64,000 bases of DNA, taken from contig NC_079491.1 in the NCBI RefSeq assembly GCF_020520425.1, positions 930,001-994,000 on the forward strand. The letters are read 5' to 3'. This DNA is from Spinacia oleracea (Eukaryota; Streptophyta; Magnoliopsida; Caryophyllales; Amaranthaceae). Below are positions 46,512-57,578 of the stretch, in pieces. A model generated the notes under the pieces. The model was given only the letters and a program-made list of their open reading frames with translations, did not search any database and was not told the DNA's origin. Position numbers and translations under genes: made by a program. Each line of letters opens with the position of its first letter. The first letter of the stretch is position 1.

Positions 46512-46713
46512 TTGTTCCCATGCTTATGTCATTGATAGTATTCTCAAGTGTTCTTACTACCAAGTACATGACTCTGCTTCCCTCTCCTTGGACGTCCACC
46601 TCGAAATCTCCGATGAATGCTCAAATGTTCCGAAGCAGTCGCGTCTTCATCCGAGGGAAGACGATTTGGAGGACAATGTGTGTATTTTAGCATGCAAGAA
46701 ATGTTGTTTTTAG

Positions 46714-47194
46714 GTGTTTGTATGAGTAGTTATTTCTAAGATGCAAAATGTTTAGTGTACTTGGTTAATTGTATAATTAGTGATTGTACTTGGTTAATGA
46801 AATCAAAATATCATAAGACTTCTCATTGAAGGTGACAATCTGCTCATCATCTACGCCACAAAGGAACTTGGGTTGTTCCATGGAAATTGCATAATATAAT
46901 TACAGACATCAAAGCTCTCTCCTACACTTCGAAGTTCGAACACTGAGAAATCAAGCATATCTACAAAGAAACAAATATAGCTGCAGACTAGATTGCAAAC
47001 GTCTAACACCTTGATTAACAATAACACCTTGGTATCAGGTGAATGTTTTCTGTAAGTGTTTTTAGCTTTTTCTGGTATGGTCTGGTCTAATAAGCAATCA
47101 AAATAAGGTGAAGAACATCGCCTAAATCAAAGGTACTGCAAAATAAAGCATTTCCCCCGATAAAAGGATGTCAAGACTCAAGAGCATTGCACAC
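46714..47194. other. spacer before PPR gene 2
   Basis: No gene or recognisable repeat seen. It probably contains the 3' UTRs of both neighbours, which converge here. Confidence 0.5.
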
Positions 47195-50100
47195 CTAGCA
47201 TATCTTCTGGAGTAACTCTTCATGCTCAGTACTAATATCTACACCACTTTCCTCCATCCTTTGACGCATCTTCGGGGCTGTTTGACCTGCAACTGCATAA
47301 ATCTGAAGCAACCACGAGTAGGTCCGCGAGTCAAGAGGCTGAACTTCCTCTATCTTTCGGCATAGTTCTTCAGCACCTTTAACATCCTTCTTTTCTTTGA
47401 AATGTTCAAAGAAAGGATCAAGCTTTTCTGACAATGGCTTCCATTTACCAGCTAATGCTGCTTCCATATGCTTCAAAGCAGAAGCAAGTTGATGTTTCTC
47501 CAAGTAGTAGTTCAGGAAAATGATATGAGCAATCCTCACTTTCAATTCAGCCATTTCTTCAGCTTTTTGCAACAGCTTTTTAGCCTCTTCAACCATTTCA
47601 TTCCTCAGAAAAGCACCTATTAAAACAGCTGGTAGTCTGTCATCATAGCTTATGCAACTCAACTCCCATTCCTCTAACAGCTTTTTGAGACCTTCAATAT
47701 CATCTAACGTTGACAAAGCTCGAAGCATTATAAGGTAGCTCATGTTCGGACAAACACTGAATTTTGACTTCAGTTTCTGCCATACCTGATAAACAGACTC
47801 TGAATCACCAATACTAGCATACATTGAAATCAGAATATGGTATGCTTTTCTGTCAGCTTTTTTAGGTTTATCAAACAGTTCTTCCACCTTTTTCAAGGCA
47901 ACATTAGCTTTTTCAGATTGACCAGCCTCAATATAAACTGCAGCAAGGTTGCTATATATTTGCCAATCTTCTTTTACAGAGTTTTGTTCTTCAACCTCTT
48001 GCATAACTCGTTCAACACCCTCAAGATTGTTAAGATATCTATGACTCTGAATCCAGATATAGTATATATGGTTGTGTAATGGTATGTTTCTCTTCTTCAT
48101 CTCTTCTACAAGAGAAGTCACCTTTTCTGGTGTGCCTGTTTTCATATAAAGACTCATGAGATTACTGAAGGCCAGATCATTGGACGTGTACTTCAGTTCA
48201 TCCATCTTCTCGAAAAGAGCCAATGCTTTATCCGTCATCATTTTAGTACAGTAGCAACTTAGAAGTGCTCCATATGTATATTTGTTCTTGGCTTCAGAAG
48301 GAATGCTGTCAAAGTAGTTCTCAACATCACTGATTTCCTTAACTTTACCTATTATGTTTATACGTAATGCATAGTCTGTATCAGAATTGCCGAATTTACC
48401 TTTGTTCATCCAATCAAGTATCTGCAAAAAGAAAAGTATATTCAACACAAAAAGAACAGCATCAAGAGTAGCAATTTGAAGCTAGAAGAGAGAGAACTGA
48501 ATGCAAAAACAACATTGTACTGGAGTTAAAAATTCTTATCTACTTCAAGAAAAGAAAACTAATCTACAAGTACTTCATAAATTATCAAGAATCAAATCAT
48601 CTCAAACAGAAAATCTATCCCTAATTCATTCGGAGTATGAATTGAAATATTTTGACAAGAAAATCAAAAGGAACGGAGCAGCACTGCAGCAGTTCTTCTA
48701 AAGTACAGAGGAAGAACTAAGAAGAGAAGGGGAGACAGAAAATAATGGTGATTTGGGTTTATTATCATGGATTTCCTTTTTACAAAATGGTTAGTTCTTT
48801 AAATGACTGTTATAACAGAATCACCAATCATATTTCGAAACTTGGATTAATGACTACCTTTACAAATCTACCATGGGATTCTACAAAAAAACTTTCAGCA
48901 ACCAGACTCCACAGTAGGCAGAGATCCATCAACGTCCGTAGGAATATGGATTTGTATTTTGGTCTTCTCCAGAAGGATTTATGATCATTAATCGTCTGAT
49001 TATATAATTAGGAAGTTCGAGGTCTCAAATTTCAGAACCAAAAGTGAAAACTATACAGTAATAAGTGAGGCCATGATCGGCCATGAGATAGGAATTTGAT
49101 TGATTTCTCTGTCAAAACCATTTAAGAGCTATTTATAGAAGGAGCAAGCCCAAAACAGCACATAAAGAAAGGGATACAATAGGAGGAAGGGGAGGGTAAA
49201 CAAAGGGAGGGAGGGAGGGAAAAAGTAAGCTCCATTTTGCCTCCTAATGATATAGTAAGCAGTATATTGACAATATCTTGAGCTGGTTGGGAAATCAGAA
49301 AAGGAACTCTGACAACTGTTCAATTGCTTTTGTGGTGCAAACAGAAATTCAAGGGATCTCAATTCAGGAAAAGGGTTCTTTCCTCTGCTCTAGATGCGGT
49401 TACATGCAAGATATGGCAAATCTAGGAAAAATGCTTTGTGGAACTCCTCTGTTTTCAGTGCAGGAAAAGTTGTAATTTGTAAAAGACGTCAAGTTTGATG
49501 TAAAAAATGGAGTTAAAAATGTAAACAAAAAGAAAATCAGTAGTGTAGATCAAAGTTGGTTTGATAATCTGTAAAGTTAGAGGTCATTTTTAGGCTTTGC
49601 GACCTAAGCCGTTTAGGTTCCCTTTAGGGTTTAGGGGACTCCTTCCTAGGGAAGGTTTGCCCCCCCTTAGAAAATTTAGGATGTATTGATTTTTGGTGTG
49701 AATACAATATTTTACTTACCAACAAAAAAAAAAGACAAAGTGTAAGACCTAATGCATGCTAAAGAGAAGCTGGGAGAAAAATTCCTTCCTACTCCGTATA
49801 ATATAGAGGATCACAAGGACAAAAGTGCAGCTAAACATAAATCGTCAAAGAACACACATTTTACAAGCTATCTTTCGAGAATGAACAATAGTGGGTAAGA
49901 TTGGACATTGTAGAAAGAGGGCTGAATAAAAAGCTTTTAATACTTGCCTTCCAAGACAAAGATAGATCTAAACTTGTTTCATAATCATGGGAAATAAAAC
50001 CAAGTTATATGCCCCCCTGCAATCGAGAAATCCATCACTTACATTACTCAAGCAATCCCTAGTTAATCCAACATAAATTTGTGTTCCTCATGAGAAATCT

Positions 50101-51445
50101 TAACACATCATGCTAATCACTGAAGATTCACAAGTTTCAAAATGGTGTTTTTATGATAAGATAGATGATTTTGGATCATCATATTTTTCCAACCCAAGTT
50201 CATTGAACCGTTTTGAGCCTTCCTATGCTAAAACCATTACATTTATGTCAAAATCTATCCATATTCATCTAACACATATAATCTATTACTCCATAGATAA
50301 AGAAAAGATAATCCAACTGCCATTTATCTTCAGGAAACCCTACCTCGACTTAGTTATACACTAGTTTGTTCAGCACTGTAAATATGTAATAGGATCCTCT
50401 CCCCTTTTTCCCCTCCGTTTCCTATCTTCAAATTATGACATCTACACTAACAAAAAACTAAAATTCGGAAAAAGCCCCGCATTTCCCTCTTCATGCATTC
50501 ATAATCTTCAATCTAAGAAATGATCATCCATATATTTGGGAATCCACCAAGGTTAAAGTTCTAGTTTATTCAAGGTTCATAGTAAAATCGGCCACTAGTT
50601 TGCCTCCTTGGTGATGTTTGGTTGACATTCTAATTCATTTCCTAGGAAGTCAAAAGTAAAAGGTTGTATGATTGACATGAGCATGGAAAGTGAAATTGGG
50701 AGGAAGTTGCTTACCTTGAGAATTCTACCTTTCTATGCTCAACCAAACAGGAATACACAATTCCTAGGAAGTTAAAATACATGGGAAATATAACTTCCCA
50801 AGTGCAACCAAACATCACCTTAGAGTGTAAAGCATTACAATTTGCAATTACACCATTTTGAGTAGCAAGTAGCAACCATCAATTGGACAACAGAAAAATT
50901 GTACACAGTTTATTCATACTAGTTCACAGGAAAAAAGAAAAATCAAAATAAATGTCACTGAAAAATGCAAACTTCAATCATTCAATCATACTATTATCCC
51001 CATTTCCCAATTTCCCAAATACACATTTCAGGATATTGCAAAATAAAATCTGGGCAGAAACCAAAAATCAAACTTTTTGCATAATTTTTCCCCAAAAAAG
51101 AAATGAAGCAAAAACAAAGTAGCTAACCTCAAGGCATTGATGGTAATGGCCAGACTTACGGAGATCTTTAAGGCAAGAAAGAAGATCAGTCCTCTTGACA
51201 TGCTCCCCATTATGCAATATCCTGTATAAAACGGCTGAAACCTTCTCCCCTGTATTCACTACCGCCCATATTTGCTTACGCAGAAGTTGTTTGTCGATTA
51301 TACGGCGGCTTTCCGACGGGTTTTCATACGGAACTAGCGGTGTGGCGGTGGAGAGTCGCCGGAGTAGTTGAGATTCTCCGGCGATGAGACGGATGGTGAC
51401 TCTTATGAGGTTCATTTTGTGTTTCAGTGATTGAATTTGGAACAT
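47195..51445 (-). CDS. PPR protein gene 2, At2g20710-like, mitochondrial
   Basis: Exons 51128-51445 and 47195-48421 are separated by a 2.7-kb intron. Starting at MFQIQSLKHKMNL the protein has 514 residues; the next Met (51415) would give 504. Basic presequence (MNLIRVTIRLIAGESQLLRR). The PPR array includes YTYGALLSCYCTKMMTDKAL, AFSNLMSLYMKTGTPEKVTS, QIYSNLAAVYIEAGQSEKAN and AYHILISMYASIGDSESVYQ. It ends STEHEELLQKIC. Very close to gene 3 and less so to gene 1. The exon boundary (CLE|ILDWM) is the same in all three genes, confirming descent by tandem duplication. The intron contains the MITE at 50610. Confidence 0.85.
50610..50819. mobile_element. Tourist-like MITE in the intron of PPR gene 2
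   Basis: The ends GGTGATGTTTGGTTG...CAACCAAACATCACC are inverted. Inside, 'atttcctaggaagt' and 'aacttccca' match the copy at 14978-15269. The 3-bp target site is not preserved. Confidence 0.7.
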
Positions 51446-51583
51446 GGTGTTGTTAGTTTGGTGGTGCTGGGGTTTATCAAGGGTTTTTCTAATTGGGGGT
51501 GTTATGGACATTTCACGATAGTCAAGTACCATCTAGTCAATCTTTGTTTGACCTAGGAAGTTAAAACTATTTGATCAATTGAT

Positions 51584-51707
51584 TTTTATTTTTATTTTTT
51601 GTGAACAAAGCCATAAAAAGCAAGGAATAAATGATATAGACGAGATTCGATCTCAAGTCTGGGTACCACCTCTCAAGACTTTTATCAACTAAGCTAGTTG
51701 ACATTCA
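51584..51707 (-). mobile_element. tRNA-derived SINE, copy 1 (minus)
   Basis: Read on minus: A-box-like TTAGTTGATAAAAGTC and B-box-like GAGATCGAATCTC, then a tail rich in A. Flanking 16-mers (51568-51583 and 51708-51723) match at 14 positions. Same family as the copy at 52053. Confidence 0.75.
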
Positions 51708-52052
51708 TATTTGACCATTTGATATTAGTATATGTTTTCAAATTTACTACAAAAATGTCACTTTCACTAACTAAATTTGTCAATCATCGAGATCAATTAG
51801 CAACTTCTCTTCGACAGACCTAATGTTCCGATGGGTGTTTTAAATCTCATAACCTCGAGGTTTTAAAGGACATGTATATGCCCTAACTAGTAGCCTACTA
51901 GGTCAAACTAAATAAGTACTACATGGTCCATAATTAAAATCTTACGAAATAAGAATATATTTAGTATTCGACTTAGTCGACTATACATAGTTTGTGATTG
52001 GTATTACGAGTTTGAGAATACTAAATACCTGACTATACTAATCAACAAATTT

Positions 52053-52171
52053 GTGGATATCAATTAACTTAGTTGATAAAGTCTTGAGCGGTGATACCCA
52101 AGACCTGGGATCGAATTCCGTCTACATTATTTGTCGCCTTGCTCTTAGTGGCTCACTTTACACCCAAAAAA
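52053..52171 (+). mobile_element. tRNA-derived SINE, copy 2 (plus)
   Basis: A-box-like TTAGTTGATAAAGTC and B-box-like GGGATCGAATTCC; ends 'cacccaaaaaaa'. Flanked by ACTAATCAACAAATTT (52037-52052) and ACTAATCAACGAATTT (52172-52187), one mismatch. About 119 bp. Confidence 0.85.
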
Positions 52172-52304
52172 ACTAATCAACGAATTTCAATAATCTACTT
52201 CTCTCACACAAATCTAAATTGTCCATAACAAAGGGGTAGTTGTGGGAATTTTCACAAGATTAAATTTCCCAAAACATATACTCCTAAAAATAAAACAAAA
52301 AATG

Positions 52305-55300
52305 TCAAGTACTCAAGCATATCTTCTGGAGCAACTCCTCATGCTCAGTACTAATATCTACACCACTTTTCTCCATCCTTTGACGCATTTCCGGGGCGGT
52401 TTTACCAGCATCTGCATAAGTCTGAAGCAACCACAAGTAGCCCTTCGAGTTAAGAACCCGAACTTTCTCTAATTTTCTGCATAATTCTTCAGCACTGTCA
52501 ACATCCTTTTCTACTTTGAAATGTTCAAAAAAAGGATCAAGCTTTTCTGTTAATGGCTTCCATTTTGCAGCCATTGCAGCTTCCAAATGCTCCAAAGCAG
52601 AATCAAATTGATGTTTCCCCAAAAAGTAGTTCATGAAAACAACGTGGGGCGACCTTATTGGCCGTTCAGCTTTACCTTTAGCATGTTTCAGCAGGTGTTC
52701 AGCCTCTTCAACCATGTCATGTTTCAGGTAAGCACTCATCGCAACAGCCGGTAGCCTGTCATCATAGATTTTACAGCTCATCTCCCACTCTTCTAGAAGC
52801 TTCTTGAGGCCTTCAATATCATCTAGAGTTGACAGTGCTCGAAGCATAGAAAGGTAGCTTACGTTCTGACAAATTTCGAATTTTGACTTCAGTTTCTGCC
52901 ATGTCAGATAAACAGATTCTGAATCACCAGTACTAGCATGCATAGAAATCAGATAATGATATGCTTTTCTGTCAGCATTTTTAGGGTTGTCAAAAAGTTC
53001 CTCTGTCTTTTTTAAGGCATCACGAGCTTTCTCAGACTCACCAGCTTCAATATAAACTGCAGCAAGGTTGCTGTATATTTGCCAATCTTCTTCAACAGTT
53101 TTGTGTTCTTGAATCTCTTTCACCAATTGTTCAACACTTTCAAGGTTGAAGACATGTCTATAGCTCTGAATCCAGCTGTAGTAAATCGGGTTGGTTAGTG
53201 GGATGCTTCTCTGCTTCATCTCTTCTACAAGCAACGGCACCTTCTCTGTTTCACCTACTTTGGTATATAAACTCATGAGACTGTTGTAGGCGAAACAATT
53301 AGACACGTAATTCAGTTCATCCATCTTTTTGAAAAGTGCCAATGCTTTATCCTTCATCATTTTAGTACAGTAGCAATTTAGAAGTACTCCATATACAGAA
53401 TCGTTCTTGAGTTCTAGAGGAATGGTGTCAAAGTATTTTTCAACATCATCAATGCTTCTAACTTTGCACATTAGATTTAATCGCAATGCATAGTCTGCAG
53501 CTGAATAGCTATGTTTACCTTTATCCATCCAATCAAGTATCTGCAACAATAAAAGATAGGATACAAGTGCCTGAAATTAGAAATGCGGTCACTCAAAAGC
53601 ATCTATCCATATATCTCTACCTATATTATTAGTACAGAGTACTATACTTAGAGCATGTTTGGTATAGAATTTTTAAGTGATGGAAATGGAATCAATTCCA
53701 TTACCTAATGTTTGGTATGAGAGGAGTGGTAACACAATGGGAAATAAACCAAGTTATATGCCCCCATGCATTCTATACAGTCCTTTGATCAAATGGGAAA
53801 AAAATGAAGCCTAACTCATGTAAATGTAAAGCTGTTTGCTTTAATTTAATATAAAGGTTCAGATGCATATAAAGATGCATATAAGTTGCTGAATAAGCTC
53901 GGTAATATTCAACACTCACAGGTAACATCAAGGTGTCAGCAGGCAGACCGGCAGAGCATGAAAATCAAGCTCCAACCAGTACTTGTGATTTACGAGCTAG
54001 CACGAACGCAAATTTGGAAAGTGGAAACATATCGGTCAAAAATTGTAAATGAGGATTTTGTGAACTGTACATACATTTGCCTAAGTTATGTATCGAAAAT
54101 ACTACTTTGTGCCCCCTATTTCCACCAACTAACCAACCAAACACTAAACACCTACAAAGGAGCATTAAATCATATTTCACAAACAAGTTGGTTTCTCAGT
54201 CATTTTGGACAGCAGAAATTAGGGATGTTTTATCAACTTGGTTCGTTTATATGATTGATTTCAGTTAATTAACCATATCGCACCTCCAGTTCTTTCCTTT
54301 AAGCCCTTCTATTCGAAGATAAACAAAGAGTGTTCAACATACATAGCTAAAATCCATGACGCAAAGCTGTCGAGCTTCCAAAAAGAACAGGATGTTTTAG
54401 GACACTACATTCTCCCTTATTTCCCCCGAAAGCATGAGAATACTACACCAGTAAAAAGTCATCAGTCTATCAATTCATAGTTGATCCAACAAAAACAAAA
54501 GTCTCAATTGATGAGCCTAATGACGAAGCTTAAGACAATGCTGAGGACTAAAGATTCACAAGTTTCAGAACAAACTTCTAGCTTTTTATGCTATAGTATA
54601 ACCGTATAAGCCTTCGAAGTATTATACTGCAAATTCTTCTCTCCTATGCCAAAGCCATACATTTATGCCAAAATGACGAATCCCCATTCTCATTACTTTA
54701 ACAAACAAAATTTACAAGATTAGAACCATTAATCCCCTTCCCTGTTAGTTGTTCCCTGGTTTGTTCCTCAGAATGCAGTATTTTCTACATTAGCCATGCA
54801 AATATGAACTAGGATTCGCTCTATTTCATTTTCTCCACTTCCTATCTTAAAATTACAACACCTAAGCTAACAACAACAACAACAACAAATTCCCGGAATA
54901 TCCCCTTTTGTGCATTCACAATCCTTAATTCAAGAACTAAACCATCCATTTCGGGGTCCAAACTCCGCAAATACACCAATATATGAGTATCAACGAGGTT
55001 AAACGTCAAGTGACTTGTGACCAAATTGGATACAAGTCACATGTCAGTACCAATAACGCAAATGACGCGTATTGGTACTCCTTAGCAGTGTATTGGTAAC
55101 CAATACCACAAGTCACTTTTGACGTATACTTCCTTGAGTGTCAACCATAGTAAAATTGGCCACTAGTCTGTGTCTTATAGTCTAGTATATGCTTCATTAA
55201 GCATTGCAAATACCCTTTCTTAGCAACAACATCAATAGCTTAGTCAATTCACACACAAAAGTAAATGCTAACTAGCTTAGTTAATTAGAGTCTCAAGGTG

Positions 55301-55740
55301 GTATACTCAAGAACAAATATTCACAGAGAAATGAAACCAATAATAAATGTCACCCAAAAATGCAAACTTCAGATATTCAATTAACATTTGTAAAAAATAA
55401 CAAATGAAATCGGAAAAAAAAAGTGAAGCAAAGTAACCTCAAGGCAAGGATTGTAGTGGCCAAACTTGCGCAAAGTTTGTAGGCAAGAGAGAAGGTCAGG
55501 GCTAAGGAACTGCTCGCCATTTCGCATAATCTGGTACAAAACATCCGAAACTTTTTGGCCTTTGTTCAGCACCGCCCATAATCTCTTCTGCAGATCCTCT
55601 TTGGAGATAGTACGGCGGCTTCCCGGCGGATTTGTAGACGGGACTGGCGTTGTTGCGGTGGATATTGACCGGAGGAGCTGAGGTTTGCCGGAGATGAGAC
55701 GGACGGTAGTGATTGTGAGCTTCAAATTTTGTTTCAACAT
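52305..55740 (-). CDS. PPR protein gene 3, At2g20710-like, mitochondrial
   Basis: Exons 55438-55740 and 52305-53540 give 512 residues with a 1.9-kb intron. The presequence is MLKQNLKLTITTVRLISGKP. PPR blocks include VYGVLLNCYCTKMMKDKALA, AYNSLMSLYTKVGETEKVPL, QIYSNLAAVYIEAGESEKAR and AYHYLISMHASTGDSESVYL. The end, STEHEELLQKICLST, extends gene 2's end by three residues. High similarity to gene 2 suggests the most recent duplication in the trio. Role as for gene 1: predicted organelle RNA binding, target unknown. Confidence 0.88.
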
Positions 55741-56116
55741 GGTTTTAGGTTGGTGCCTTGGTGGTGGGGTTGGGGTTTATGAAGGGTTTGGCACTTTGGC
55801 CTTAAGGGTTATGGTCTTATTGGAGGGTGAAAATTATTATGGGAGGGATGATTAAAATTTATGTTGGGTTTTTTATGATACAAATATACAATATCTGCAA
55901 AATAAATTCGAAAATAACAAATGCTTATTATTTAGAATTGTACTGAAAATAAAAACTAATTCGCTCTAGTATATGAAATAAATTTTTAGAAGATAAAATT
56001 CATACTCCGTACATATATTAACTTTATTTATCCGAATAAACCAGAGACGCGTTGTGAATTACAAGAGGGGAACGGGGGAATTGAAATTTTGTACATAAAC
56101 CTCGATTTTTCTAAAC

Positions 56117-56884
56117 TTATATGCCTATTTTAGTCAAGCTACTCGATTGACAATACGGGCATGAATTTTCCTCCGAAAGCCACTCGAATAAGCAATGAGC
56201 ATGGAAAGTATGACAACAATGGATTAACTTGGCTAATCGTTCTTCGCTTTGCATTTTCTTAAGGCATATAGAACATGAATTTTGTTCATCTTCATCATAA
56301 CTCGTGTTATCTCTTGCATGTGAGAGCTCTAAGGTGGATTTCACTTCAACAAAGTACTTTGTTCCCCATTGAATTTGATTGCGGCTGCCTTCAGATCATC
56401 GTTATTATCATAACCACCACCCCACGTAATATCATTTTCGCTATTATCACACAAGTCCTCTTTTTTCCCTATAGATTGTCGGTTCATCAACTTCTTGAAC
56501 AAGAGTGATATCCGCGACAAAAACAACCTTGAATTTTGTACTATATTTGACAAAGTTGAAGTCGAATTCAAAGCAACTCTTAATATAGTCACATACCTGT
56601 TGCGCAAGATTTTGTTTGATAGCTTTGGTTTGGTAGTTAAACAAGGTAGGGCAAGCAAGAGTTTTTAGTGTCAAATCATAGAATTGACCATAATAGAGGT
56701 ACTTATGGCTAAAACTCATTACATCTTGAGATATCTTACTATGAACTTTGTGACCCTTGTGTTGTTTTTCAAAGGTGACATTAAAGAGAAACAAACCGCG
56801 CGTGAGAGGAACGGATGGTTCTTTCCATCGGAAGATCCTTAGGCTTGTATGTTGAGCTTCGCGGTTTCTCGTAATACTACTCAT
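56117..56884 (-). CDS. RING-H2 finger protein, probable E3 ubiquitin ligase
   Basis: Two exons, 56451-56884 and 56117-56384, with a 66-bp intron (gtgata...ggcag), give 233 residues. The C-terminal RING-H2 is complete: CSICLKKMQSEERLAKLIHC, then CHTFHAHCLFEWL and CPYC, matching C-x2-C ... C-x-H-x2-H-x2-C ... C-x2-C. The N-terminal 150 residues (KEPSVPLTRGLFLFNVTFEK, VFVADITLVQEVDEPTIYRE) match no domain I know. An acidic linker (TSYDEDEQNS) precedes the RING. RING-H2 proteins recruit E2 enzymes; the substrate is unknown. Without the short intron the frame would break twice, so the intron model is preferred, but a pseudogene cannot be excluded. Confidence 0.7.
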
Positions 56885-57578
56885 CTTTGTAATTCTTAGC
56901 TTCGTTTTAGGTGTGTTAATATAAGTTTTAGGATGCACAAGTTTGATTTATAGACTTCAAAAATCCTAAACCGATTTGTAAAGTATAGCAATGTCCCCCA
57001 ATTAGTCCCAAGTCCTAAACCATGTTGTAAAAGGTAGCCGATTATTATCTATTTAAAATTTGGTTAAGATATGGCACATTCATTATTTAATCTTCCAACT
57101 AATTACATTTAATTGTTGCCAATTACTCCAATACTCTACGTATAACAAGAGTACAAGATTAAGAGAAGTTTGGTTCAAACTCACTAGAAAGAAAATAGAA
57201 AATCTATTTAGAATTGGTAAAAATGTACTCCTTACTGCCTACTAGTGTTTTTTTTTAAAAATGCATCACTTGCATGGACACATACGAAGTAGTTTCAGGA
57301 ATCTCATACAAAATTATTATTAAATGGTGCAAGTGAACCAATCTTTAATTTATTTATTAAAGAAAAATAACAATGGAAATTCGAGACCATTAAAAAAAAA
57401 AAAAAAAAAAGTGAGGACCATAAAAGAGATTTTGAATAATATATTAGTCTATTAGGGTTTACTTACCATATTTTAATAGAATCACTTCAAGCCATCACTT
57501 GAAGCCCGTTAGCCATATGTGTTTAAGGTTTGCTAAAAAAAGCCCACCAATTAGATGGAGTAGCAAGAAGCACCTATA
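56885..57578. other. intergenic between divergent RING-H2 and 57579 genes
   Basis: AT-rich bidirectional upstream region with an A18 run near 57392. No gene seen. Confidence 0.5.

Noticed and set aside
49600-49735. A segment ending in poly(A) considered as a LINE or SINE 3' end.
   Set aside because: No target duplication or Pol III boxes were found; left unassigned.
51593-52171. A-box/B-box pairs considered as tRNA genes.
   Set aside because: No cloverleaf with paired acceptor stem; A-rich tails and target duplications show they are SINEs.
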